Shown here: piece by piece, positions 1-6,415 of the stretch
How the letters are laid out: every line of letters starts with the position of its first letter
Numbering within the stretch: position 1 is the stretch's first letter
Assembly: GCA_021813025.1 (NCBI GenBank)
Contig: JAKAME010000057.1
Coordinates: forward strand, 697 to 8,146
Reading direction: 5' to 3'
DNA: 7,450 bases
Source of the DNA: Microcaldota archaeon
GTDB taxonomy: Archaea; Micrarchaeota; Micrarchaeia; Anstonellales; Anstonellaceae
The notes under the pieces: generated by a model
Databases searched by the model: none
Told to the model about the DNA's origin: nothing
Seen by the model: the letters and a program-made list of their open reading frames with translations, nothing else
Made by a program: the position numbers and the translations under genes

Positions 1-599
1 GCCAGTGCCATGTCGTAGCTGGTGTTGTGGTTCGGCAGAGGAAAAGGTTTGAAGACATATCGCAGCGTCCCGTTCCGCTCTGCCAGAAGCCGCTTCACCA
101 CGGGCTCCGCATCTTTAGTGTATGGGCAGGTGAAGCAGCCAAATTCAATTATAGTGTTGCGGGCGTTTGCGTCTCCGATAACCAGTCCATCCAATTCTGT
201 CGGCGTGATGAGGTCTTTTGGCTCGCTAAAGCGCCCGTAGTCGCCTGTCACTGTGTTGAGGAAGCACGCGCCCGTTGCTGTTGGCCCCTCGCAGTTTCCG
301 TAATAATAGAAGTTGTAAACGCTGAGCGCGCTGTATGCGAAGCTGGCAATGCTTAGGATGAAGAAGACTGCCGCGACTGCCTCGAAATGTTGGTTCACCA
401 CTCGGGCGGCGTGCGGCGAATACCTTAGGACGTGCGCCACTGCCTCGGCGCGCATGCGCTCGTCCATGCCAGTCTCGCAGGGCCTGAGTGTTACCTTGCG
501 CAGGACGCAGCGGAAGGCCTCCAATGCGAGTTTTCTATATTTGGCCGAGAATATGGACATCACGGCGAACACGATGAGCGCGATAATACACGGAATCAT
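1..599 (-). CDS. Membrane-anchored thioredoxin-fold (DsbA-like) protein, partial (C-terminus off left edge)
   Basis: This frame stays open from an ATG at 599 to the left edge, giving about 199 residues of an unfinished protein. A GGGAG ribosome binding site lies 8 bases before the ATG. Residues 2-19 form a hydrophobic helix, followed by a basic segment with C31 and C41. A second membrane helix spans about 73-95, and C103 and C112 follow just beyond it. From about residue 137 a thioredoxin-like domain begins with the pattern IIEFGCFTCPYTK. The cysteine before Pro-Tyr (C158) is the family's nucleophile, but the usual second cysteine (CPYC) is Thr161. Instead C155 lies three residues upstream, making CFTC. 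The helical insert and cis-proline loop lie outside the window. The thiol domain is probably outside the cytoplasm, with a role in thiol or disulfide exchange; its partner is unknown. It lies 55 bases downstream of a related gene. The family call is firm, the function is not. Confidence 0.8.
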   Translation of the reverse strand, partial: MIPCIIALIVFAVMSIFSAKYRKLALEAFRCVLRKVTLRPCETGMDERMRAEAVAHVLRYSPHAARVVNQHFEAVAAVFFILSIASFAYSALSVYNFYYYGNCEGPTATGACFLNTVTGDYGRFSEPKDLITPTELDGLVIGDANARNTIIEFGCFTCPYTKDAEPVVKRLLAERNGTLRYVFKPFPLPNHNTSYDMAL

Positions 600-623
600 A
601 ATTCATCTCCCTGCTCCCGAATT

Positions 624-654
624 GGGAAAAAAGAAAAATAAAAAAGGAAAAACC
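624..654 (-). terminator. T-rich tract after the 655-1542 gene, likely archaeal terminator
   Basis: Read on the minus strand, runs of five and six T broken by single or double bases begin directly after the TGA stop of the gene at 655-1542. Archaeal RNA polymerase terminates at such T tracts without needing a stem. The tract lies between two same-strand genes, so it may only reduce read-through into the gene at 1-599. Its T/A-rich middle could also serve as a TATA-like element for that gene, since it lies 35-45 bases before the ATG. I cannot tell which role applies. Confidence 0.5.
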
Positions 655-1542
655 TCACTTCGCAAGCTCGGCGTCGATGAGGGCCTTGAAGCTCTCATAG
701 GGCTGCGCGCCGACAATCATCTTGCCGTTGATGAAGAATGTCGGTGTGCCTCCCACTCCATATTGGGAACCCAGTGCATCCTGTCGTTCCACCTCCGCCA
801 GTTTGGCAGGGGAAGCAATGCACGCCGAGAACTTGGCCATGTCGAGATTGAGCTGGACGGCCTTGGCATTGAGGCTGTCTGCGTCCGCCTTCTGGTCGGT
901 GAAGACGAGGGCGGTGTATTCCCAGAACTTGCCCTGGTCTGCGGCGCATTCGGCCGCCACGGCAGACTTCTTGGGGGGCTCGCCATGGATGAACTTGTGC
1001 ATATAGACGTGCTTGACCTTGCCGTTGTAGTCCTTCATGATTTGCGCCACCGTGGCCTGCGCCCGCTTGGAATAGGGGCACAGGTGCTCGGAGAATTCCA
1101 CGATGGTCACCTTTGCGTTTGGACTTCCCTCTATGGGGCGGCCTCTGATGTCGACATTTGTGACTGCGGCCGGCGCGCTTGGAGCCGCACCGGGGGCAGA
1201 AGGCGCGACTCCGCAACCGCCGGCTGATGGGACTGATGGGGATGGGGCGGCCGCCGGGCGCTGGGTAGGTGCCTGCGATGGGGCGGCTTGAGCCTGCGGC
1301 TGGGCGGCGTAGCCCTGCCCGTTGTATGTAACTTTGGCGCTGAAGTCCTTGGCATTTATCGCCGAAATGATTCCTCCTGTCGAGAAATATACTGCCGCGC
1401 TCAATACCAGCATCCCGATGATTATGGCAAACGGCAGCGCGTACATCGCGCCGCTGTCTGTCCCGCCTGAATGAGAATGATTGCGCGAAACGTGCGCCAG
1501 TCCGTGCGTCCCAGAATCGTTGTTCCTGCCTAGTTCTTCCAT
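655..1542 (-). CDS. Membrane-anchored DsbA-family thioredoxin-fold protein with CPYS active site
   Basis: The protein has 295 residues from the ATG at 1542, chosen because a GGAGGT site ends 6 bases before it; a TTG at 1566 would overlap that site. A His-containing cytoplasmic stretch (H13, H17, H22, H24) leads to one membrane helix at about 33-55. A low-complexity Ala/Pro/Gln linker follows (about 79-128, with a lone C110). The thioredoxin domain runs from about 130 to 295. The active site is HLCPYSK: C155 is the nucleophile and the normal resolving cysteine is Ser158. The cis-proline loop GGTP (P267) is intact. C199 (in AECAADQGKFW) and C241 sit at positions often cysteine in this family and may form a structural disulfide. 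The domain should face outward, tethered by the flexible linker. Loss of the second thiol suggests isomerase, glutaredoxin-like or mixed-disulfide chemistry rather than classical oxidation, but that is inference. It is transcribed away from the membrane regulator at 1693. Confidence 0.88.
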   Translation of the reverse strand: MEELGRNNDSGTHGLAHVSRNHSHSGGTDSGAMYALPFAIIIGMLVLSAAVYFSTGGIISAINAKDFSAKVTYNGQGYAAQPQAQAAPSQAPTQRPAAAPSPSVPSAGGCGVAPSAPGAAPSAPAAVTNVDIRGRPIEGSPNAKVTIVEFSEHLCPYSKRAQATVAQIMKDYNGKVKHVYMHKFIHGEPPKKSAVAAECAADQGKFWEYTALVFTDQKADADSLNAKAVQLNLDMAKFSACIASPAKLAEVERQDALGSQYGVGGTPTFFINGKMIVGAQPYESFKALIDAELAK

Positions 1543-1594
1543 TGTCCAACCTCCACTGCCGGCCAATGCCGGCTTTCTTGTAATGGTTGAAGGC

Positions 1595-1654
1595 TGAAAC
1601 CATACTTATCATTTGGTGAAACCCTGATTTCTTTGGTTATCAAATTCTGAAACC
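1595..1654. promoter_or_regulatory. Three TGAAACC direct repeats in the divergent intergenic region (candidate operator)
   Basis: The heptamer TGAAACC occurs at 1595-1601, 1617-1623 and 1648-1654, all in the same orientation. Start-to-start distances are 22 and 31 bases, close to two and three helical turns, so the copies would lie roughly on one face of the DNA. The region separates the thioredoxin-fold gene (minus) from the winged-helix regulator gene (plus), a typical place for an operator controlling both. No binding protein can be named from sequence; the adjacent regulator is the obvious candidate. Confidence 0.4.
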
Positions 1655-1663
1655 TTCAAAATG

Positions 1664-1671
1664 CTTAAATA
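1664..1671 (+). promoter_or_regulatory. TATA-like box for the membrane winged-helix regulator
   Basis: The sequence CTTAAATA is centred about 25 bases before the ATG at 1693. By archaeal spacing, transcription would start at or next to that codon, giving a nearly leaderless mRNA. The element is almost palindromic and could also direct minus-strand transcription, although that would leave a leader of about 100 bases before the gene ending at 655. A weaker alternative for the minus direction is the A/T-rich GATAAGTATG (complement of 1601-1610). Confidence 0.4.
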
Positions 1672-1692
1672 GCAGGCAGGAGATATCACCTC

Positions 1693-2187
1693 ATGGTATT
1701 CGGAATTAGAAACAAGAACGTCATCCTGGGCATCGCCCTTTTCTCCATGCTGGCATTGGTTATCCAACTGTCCAGCATCTACCTCAAGTCCGAGCACTCC
1801 CCTTTGAGGGAAATCTGCGGGGTCTGCCCGTTCGACAATTTTGTTATCGACATCTTCCCCATCGTCGTCTCGCTGTCCGCGCTTTTGGGGGCAGGCGTGT
1901 ATTATTTCATGTCCCGCAAGGTGGAGAACAAGGAGATTGGCCTCAAGAGCAACGCCAAAGTCATCCTCAACCTGCTCAACGCGGACGAACGCAAGGCCGT
2001 CGAGAAGCTGTTGGAGGGGAAGGGAAAGGCTCTTCAGGCCGAGCTGACCCGCCTCCCAGAAATGTCCAAGGTGAAATCCCACCGCATAGTCAAGCGGCTG
2101 CAGGAGCGCGGCGTGATAACAATCGAGCGCTTCGGCAAGACGAATGTCATCAAGCTCAATGACGAGATTACAGCGGGGCTTGTTTAG
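1693..2187 (+). CDS. Membrane-anchored winged-helix transcriptional regulator with external CxxC
   Basis: The protein has 164 residues. Two hydrophobic helices span about 10-30 and 51-73. Basic residues precede the first (R6, K8) and follow the second (S74 R75 K76), which places both ends in the cytoplasm. The 20-residue outside loop contains C42-G-V-C45. The C-terminal half (about 86-164) reads as a winged helix-turn-helix of the MarR/ArsR-like type. It has a helix rich in charged residues, a likely recognition helix at about 125-138 (MSKVKSHRIVKRL), and a wing (GVITIERFGKTNVIKL). Membrane-bound regulators of this layout are common in archaea but mostly uncharacterised. GGAG lies 10 bases before the ATG, although the TATA spacing suggests a leaderless message. 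It is divergent from a thioredoxin-fold gene, so an envelope thiol or redox signal is plausible but unproven. Confidence 0.8.
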   Translation: MVFGIRNKNVILGIALFSMLALVIQLSSIYLKSEHSPLREICGVCPFDNFVIDIFPIVVSLSALLGAGVYYFMSRKVENKEIGLKSNAKVILNLLNADERKAVEKLLEGKGKALQAELTRLPEMSKVKSHRIVKRLQERGVITIERFGKTNVIKLNDEITAGLV

Positions 2188-2189
2188 AT

Positions 2190-2210
2190 GGAACCCGGCC
2201 GCCAGGTTCC
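2190..2210. terminator. Hairpin between convergent transcription units
   Basis: GGAACC at 2190-2195 pairs with GGTTCC at 2205-2210. A second GG/CC pairing lies inside, separated by one mismatch, with a three-base loop. It begins three bases after the TAG of the regulator gene and lies 46 bases beyond the end of arsM on the opposite strand. On the plus strand it is followed by a modest T-containing stretch (TTGATTT). It may end or protect either transcript, but there is no long T run on either side. Confidence 0.4.
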
Positions 2211-2255
2211 TTGATTTCCGACGCCATGCATAGCTTGAACGCGCATCGATCGGGC

Positions 2256-3017
2256 TTAATCTTCTGATTTCCACGCCTCAATCTTCAGGCTTTCCAGCGG
2301 AATTCCGCCATACTGCCTTCCGCCGATGTCCTTGTCTTCGCCTAAAACACGGACCTTGAAACCTGCATCTTCGAGCTTCTTGAGATAGACATCGCGCAAT
2401 AGGGCGCCGCCGACGCACCCTGAAATTAATTCATCATCATTCCGTTGCGCTTCGGTCAGCTCTTTCAACAAGACGATATCCGAGACAAACATCTTGCCGC
2501 CTTCTTTGAGCACCCGGAAAGCCTCGGAGAACACCTTGTCCTTGTCGGGGGCGAGATTGATGACACAATTGCTTATTACAACATCCACTGAGCCGTCGTC
2601 CAATGGAAGGTCCTCGATGTCGCCCAGCTTGAACTCCACATTAGAATAGCCGTGTTTCGCCGCGTTCGCCCGTGCCTTCTTCACCATGGCCGGTGTCATA
2701 TCCACGCCGATGACTTTCCCGCTCTTTCCGACTCTTCGGGCGGAAAGGAAAGCGTCGAAACCGGCTCCGCTTCCCAAATCCAATACCACGTCGCCTTCTT
2801 TCATCTGCGAAAGGGAGGTCGGGTTGCCGCACCCCAGGCCTAAATTCGCCTCCGGCACATTGTTGATTTCGGCATCAGAATATCCGACGCTTTTTGAAAC
2901 TGCCACCGCATTCGTGCCAAGTGGGGAGCAGCAGGAAGACGGGCCACATCCACACCCGGAATTTGTGGCAATCTCGGAATACCTTTTCTTGACGATTTCC
3001 TTGACTTTATTCCCCAT
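2256..3017 (-). CDS. arsM: ArsM, arsenite S-adenosylmethionine methyltransferase
   Basis: ArsM transfers methyl groups from S-adenosylmethionine to trivalent arsenic in the cytoplasm, giving methylated arsenicals. The protein has 253 residues from the ATG at 3017 (GAGG 6 bases upstream). A GTG at 3029 would add four residues and overlap the ATPase stop as GTGA; I consider it less likely. The Rossmann-fold SAM motif is VLDLGSGAGFD (about 78-88), with the acidic residue of GVDMTP near 106. The three conserved As(III)-binding cysteines of the family match C63 (LGLGCGNP), C151 (ISNCVINL) and C201 (SGCVGGA). The N-terminus carries an extra cluster, CGCGPSSCC (C22, C24, C29, C30), similar to clusters in the two preceding gene products. 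It is the last gene of the operon, 8 bases after the ATPase stop. Confidence 0.93.
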   Translation of the reverse strand: MGNKVKEIVKKRYSEIATNSGCGCGPSSCCSPLGTNAVAVSKSVGYSDAEINNVPEANLGLGCGNPTSLSQMKEGDVVLDLGSGAGFDAFLSARRVGKSGKVIGVDMTPAMVKKARANAAKHGYSNVEFKLGDIEDLPLDDGSVDVVISNCVINLAPDKDKVFSEAFRVLKEGGKMFVSDIVLLKELTEAQRNDDELISGCVGGALLRDVYLKKLEDAGFKVRVLGEDKDIGGRQYGGIPLESLKIEAWKSED

Positions 3018-3025
3018 AGTCTCCC

Positions 3026-4993
3026 TCACTTGAACCTAATCAATAGCGCCGAGTTCAGCATCACCGAGAAGCATCCGGCCTCTTGGAAGACAACCGCGAG
3101 TGCAGGGACGAACAGGCCGGTTGCCGCAAGAGCGAAACCCAGAACGTTGTAGGCCATGGAGAACATGATGTTGCCCTTTATCGTGCGCAAAGTCTGCCGG
3201 CTGAGCCGTATGGCCTCGGCCACTTTCCCGATGTCATTGGTTTTGAGCACGATGTCCGCCGCCCCTATGGATACGTCGGTACCTGAGCCCATGGCGATGG
3301 AGACGTTCGCGGCCGAAAGCGCGGGGGCGTCGTTGATGCCGTCCCCCACCATCGCCACCTTGTACTCTTTCTTCAGCTCCTCAATTATGCGAACCTTGTC
3401 CTGCGGAAGCAGCTCCGAGCGCACGTCCTCGATGCCTAGCTGCTTGCCGACCGATTCCGATACGGTGCGATGGTCGCCCGAGAGAAGCACGATTTTCTTA
3501 ATCCCGAGCTTGCGCAAATTCTCCACGCCTTCGCGCGAGTTCTCTTTCAGCACGTCCGCCACCGCGATCACTCCGGCGACCTTGCCGCCGACCGCGACAA
3601 TGAGGAGCGTCTTTCCCTCCTGCCCGCGCTTGACAATCTCGGTCTGCGCTTTTGCGGATATCTTCACCTTGTTATCAGAAAGCAGCCTGCTGTTGCCGAC
3701 CAGCACTTCTTTCCCTTTCACCTTGGCAAAAACACCCTTGCCGGGAAATACCTTGAAGGAGGACGGCTCGCAAAGCGTTATCTTGTGCTTCTTTACTTCG
3801 TTCATGATGCTTGTTGAAAGCGGGTGCTCGGAAAGCCTCTCGGCACTTGCCGCATAGAAGAGCAGCTTTTCCGCCCCTATCCCGTCGAAGGTGGAAACAT
3901 CCGTCACGGAGGGCTTGCCGAACGTGAGAGTGCCGGTCTTGTCGAAGACCACGCAGTCCACCTCAGAAGCCGCTTCCAAATGCGCGCCGCCCTTAATCAT
4001 GATGCCCTTGCGCGCGCCATTGCCGATGCCGGCGATGACTGCCGCAGGCGTCGCCATGGATAGGGCGCAGGGGCAGGCCACGAGCAGCACGGCGGCCGTT
4101 TTGACCGGGTCGCCGGTCACCAGATATACCAGCGTGGCGAAAACAAGGACGGCCGGGATGAATACGCCTGCTATCTTGTCTGCGTATTTCTGGACCTGTG
4201 GCTTGTTCAGCTGCGCATCCTGCACCATCCTCACCACGCGCGCCAGTGTGGTATCCTCTCCCACTTTTGTCGCCTTCATCTCGAAAGCTCCAAGCTCGCA
4301 AATTGTGCCGCTCATCACTGATTCGCCGATGCCTTTTTCAAGAGGAATTCCCTCACCGGTAATCACGGATTCGTTGATGGAGCCGCTGCCTTTGGTGATG
4401 GAACCGTCAACGGGTATGCCTTCGCCGCTCTTCACGACCAGGATATCGCCGGGCTTTATCGTCTCGACCGCGACCTCTTCCTCCACATATCCCCTCTTCA
4501 CTCTGGCTTTTTTGGGTGCGAGAGCCATCAGTTCATCCACTGCGCTCTTCATCTTCACCAGCGTGAATATCTCGAGCGTCTCGATGCCGAGCATGAGAAC
4601 GATGACCGAGCCCGCCGGGAAGAAACGGCTTGAGAAGAGGCGGTTGAGGTCCGCGCCCAGCCAGGACGCGTCCACAGAATGGGCGGTCGGGACGGCCAAT
4701 GCGGCGATGATGGCGATTCCGATGAGCACGTCTGTGGTGAGCTGCTTTTTGAGCAGGGCGTCAAGCGCCCGGCCATATATCTGCGCCGAACCTATGAATA
4801 TGGCAAGCAGAGCGGTGTCCACTCCGAACAATGAATCAAGAACGTGGAACCAGCGCAACGTGAAGAGAAGCAGGACTGTGCAGTAGATGGCATATTGCCT
4901 GTATTTGCGCATCCTCTGCTCCTCGCCAAGCTTGTCCGTTTTGGCGGATGGTGCACCGCATGATTCTCCGGGGCCGCAAGTGCTGCAACCCAT
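3026..4993 (-). CDS. P1B-type heavy-metal ATPase with Cys-rich N-terminal tail; candidate arsenite pump
   Basis: This 655-residue P-type ATPase has every core motif: TGE (212-214), the CPC metal site in membrane helix 6 (C307-P-C309), phosphorylated Asp351 in DKTGT, HP (390-391) and GDGIND (550-555). Eight membrane helices can be drawn (about 33-49, 57-76, 86-104, 126-146, 274-293, 298-320, 608-626, 630-652). There is no HMA domain; instead the N-terminus is a short tail with C3, C6 and C12. Helix 7 has the YN pair (615-616) of copper pumps. Helix 8 lacks the copper-type MxxSS and reads EAGCFSVMLNS, placing C641 in the membrane. Its place in an ars operon suggests efflux of As(III) or a related soft metal; Cu(I) remains possible. 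The ATG follows the previous stop with no gap (TGAATG), with AAGGTGG 5 bases upstream of that stop, so the two genes are probably translationally coupled. Confidence 0.9.
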   Translation of the reverse strand: MGCSTCGPGESCGAPSAKTDKLGEEQRMRKYRQYAIYCTVLLLFTLRWFHVLDSLFGVDTALLAIFIGSAQIYGRALDALLKKQLTTDVLIGIAIIAALAVPTAHSVDASWLGADLNRLFSSRFFPAGSVIVLMLGIETLEIFTLVKMKSAVDELMALAPKKARVKRGYVEEEVAVETIKPGDILVVKSGEGIPVDGSITKGSGSINESVITGEGIPLEKGIGESVMSGTICELGAFEMKATKVGEDTTLARVVRMVQDAQLNKPQVQKYADKIAGVFIPAVLVFATLVYLVTGDPVKTAAVLLVACPCALSMATPAAVIAGIGNGARKGIMIKGGAHLEAASEVDCVVFDKTGTLTFGKPSVTDVSTFDGIGAEKLLFYAASAERLSEHPLSTSIMNEVKKHKITLCEPSSFKVFPGKGVFAKVKGKEVLVGNSRLLSDNKVKISAKAQTEIVKRGQEGKTLLIVAVGGKVAGVIAVADVLKENSREGVENLRKLGIKKIVLLSGDHRTVSESVGKQLGIEDVRSELLPQDKVRIIEELKKEYKVAMVGDGINDAPALSAANVSIAMGSGTDVSIGAADIVLKTNDIGKVAEAIRLSRQTLRTIKGNIMFSMAYNVLGFALAATGLFVPALAVVFQEAGCFSVMLNSALLIRFK

Positions 4994-5314
4994 TCAAGCC
5001 ACCTTGAGGCATTTTGCCACTTCAATTTCCAATTCCAGATAGGATGGAAAGGAGCCCGGTTCAAGGACCGTTTCATCCACCGAAACCAGCGGAAGATATA
5101 TTTTCCCGTCCGTGCCTGCCGCCTTGCGTAAGTATGGGAATTGAACGAGATTGAATCCTTGGTAAGCCTCGAACCCAACGTTTTCCTCCCCGAATTTTTT
5201 CACCAGATTTTTTGCAGCGCGCTCAAGCGCCAGCACATCCTTATTCGGCCCGCATCCGCATCCTTCGCCGCAGGCTTGGGCGAAAAACAGCCTTACAATC
5301 GTTTTTTTAACCAT
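4994..5314 (-). CDS. ArsD-like thioredoxin-fold protein, candidate arsenic metallochaperone
   Basis: The protein has 106 residues, with an AGGTGA site 5 bases before the ATG. It looks like a distant ArsD. An N-terminal strand (IVRLFFA) leads into a cysteine cluster, CGEGCGCGP (C15, C19, C21), where E. coli plasmid ArsD has its As(III)-binding C12, C13 and C18. A helix follows, then the late segment LPLVSVDETVLEPGSFPS, which parallels the ArsD segment LPLLLLDGETVMAGRYPK. ArsD carries As(III) to the ArsA ATPase. No ArsA is encoded here, and the stop codon of this gene abuts the ATG of a P1B-ATPase with a cysteine tail. I infer that it hands As(III) or another thiophilic metal to that pump. A further cysteine (C101) lies near the end. 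It begins 18 bases after the acr3 stop. The similarity is judged by eye and is modest. Confidence 0.65.
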   Translation of the reverse strand: MVKKTIVRLFFAQACGEGCGCGPNKDVLALERAAKNLVKKFGEENVGFEAYQGFNLVQFPYLRKAAGTDGKIYLPLVSVDETVLEPGSFPSYLELEIEVAKCLKVA

Positions 5315-5332
5315 CTAAATCACCTTGAAAAC

Positions 5333-6415
5333 TTAATTGGATGTTTTTTGGGCGGGTGCTGTTTGGAACAATTTCCCTCTTAGCCAAAGCGAGACATCAA
5401 CCAGTCCGATGAGGACCGGCACCTCGACCAGCGGCCCAATCACAGCCACAAACGCCTGCCCCGAGCCGATGCCGAACACGGCTATCGCCACGGCAATAGC
5501 AAGCTCAAAATTGTTGCTGGCGGCCGTCAGGGACAGGGTGGCCGTGCGGGGGTAGTCCTCCCCCGTCTTATATGCCATGAAGAAGCTGACGAGAAACATG
5601 ACTACGAAATATATGACGAGCGGAATCGCAATCATGACAACATCGAGCGGTATTTGCAGAATCAGGCTGCCCTTGAGGCTGAACATCACGATGATGGTGA
5701 ACAAAAGCGCGATGAGCGTTATGGGGGAGATGGCAGGGATGAATTTCTGGTGATACCACTCTTCGCCTTTGCTCTTTACCAGATACCGGTGGGTCAGCAT
5801 GCCTGCGAAAAATGGTATGCCCAAATAGATGAGCACGCTCTCGGCGATTTGCCAGATGCTGATGTCCACAACCGTGGAGGCAAGCCCGAACATCGGCGGC
5901 AGTATGGTGAGAAAGAGCCACGCATACGCGCTGTAGAATATGATCTGAAATACGCTGTTCATGGCCACGAGACCTGCAGCGTAATCAGAATGCCCTTTAG
6001 CAAGCTCGTTCCACACCAGCACCATGGCGATGCAGCGGGCAATCCCGATCATGATGAGGCCATACATGTATTCGGGCCTGTCTCGAAGAAATACGATGGC
6101 GAGGATGAACATGAGGATGGGGCCTACAATCCAGTTCTGGGCCAGAGAAAGGGCAACTGTTTTAGGGTGGTTCTTGAACACGTCGGCCAGCTTCTCGTAG
6201 CGCACCTTTGCCAGAGGAGGATACATCATGACAATTAGGCCGACAGCGATGGGAATGGAGGTGGTGCCGATTTGGAGGCTGCTCACAAGCTGCCCGAACT
6301 GGGGGAGGAAAACGCCAAGCGCTAACCCAATTCCCATGGCCAGAAATATCCAGAGCGTGAGATAGCGGTCAATGAAAGATAATTTGTCAGATGTCTTTTC
6401 GCCGGTCATGCTCAT
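5333..6415 (-). CDS. acr3: Acr3 arsenite efflux permease
   Basis: Acr3 belongs to the bile acid/arsenite/riboflavin transporter superfamily and exports arsenite across the cytoplasmic membrane using the proton gradient. At 360 residues it has the usual family length, with about ten hydrophobic helices beginning at residue 20. The conserved cysteine lies in GIARCIAMVLVWN (C128) and the conserved glutamate in ASNNFELA (E304). These correspond to the essential Cys129 and Glu305 described for Corynebacterium glutamicum Acr3. Other family segments are present, such as MYPPLAKV and GPLVEVPVLIGLV. The ATG at 6415 overlaps the arsC stop as ATGA, with GGAG 5 bases upstream, so translation is probably coupled to arsC. 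A second ATG two codons later cannot be excluded as the start. Confidence 0.96.
   Translation of the reverse strand: MSMTGEKTSDKLSFIDRYLTLWIFLAMGIGLALGVFLPQFGQLVSSLQIGTTSIPIAVGLIVMMYPPLAKVRYEKLADVFKNHPKTVALSLAQNWIVGPILMFILAIVFLRDRPEYMYGLIMIGIARCIAMVLVWNELAKGHSDYAAGLVAMNSVFQIIFYSAYAWLFLTILPPMFGLASTVVDISIWQIAESVLIYLGIPFFAGMLTHRYLVKSKGEEWYHQKFIPAISPITLIALLFTIIVMFSLKGSLILQIPLDVVMIAIPLVIYFVVMFLVSFFMAYKTGEDYPRTATLSLTAASNNFELAIAVAIAVFGIGSGQAFVAVIGPLVEVPVLIGLVDVSLWLRGKLFQTAPAQKTSN

Noticed and set aside
349..1227. Plus-strand open frame of 292 codons at the left end
   Set aside because: It crosses two minus-strand thioredoxin-fold genes antisense and its translation shows no domain.
1543..1566. TTG start at 1566 for the CPYS thioredoxin-fold gene
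   Set aside because: The extension covers the strong GGAGGT site serving the ATG at 1542 and uses a rarer start codon.
1609..2274. Minus-strand open frame opposite the membrane regulator
   Set aside because: It is the antisense shadow of the regulator, which has clear membrane helices and a winged-helix domain, and it would cover the divergent promoter region.
3018..3029. GTG start at 3029 for arsM (GTGA overlap with the ATPase stop)
   Set aside because: The ATG at 3017 has a GAGG site and begins where the family sequence begins; the GTG lacks a good site, though it is not excluded.
3156..4886. Long plus-strand open frames opposite the ATPase (3156-3857 and 3891-4886)
   Set aside because: They mirror the codons of the ATPase, encode Ser/Pro/Thr-rich sequence with no domain, and the minus-strand protein has every P-type ATPase motif.
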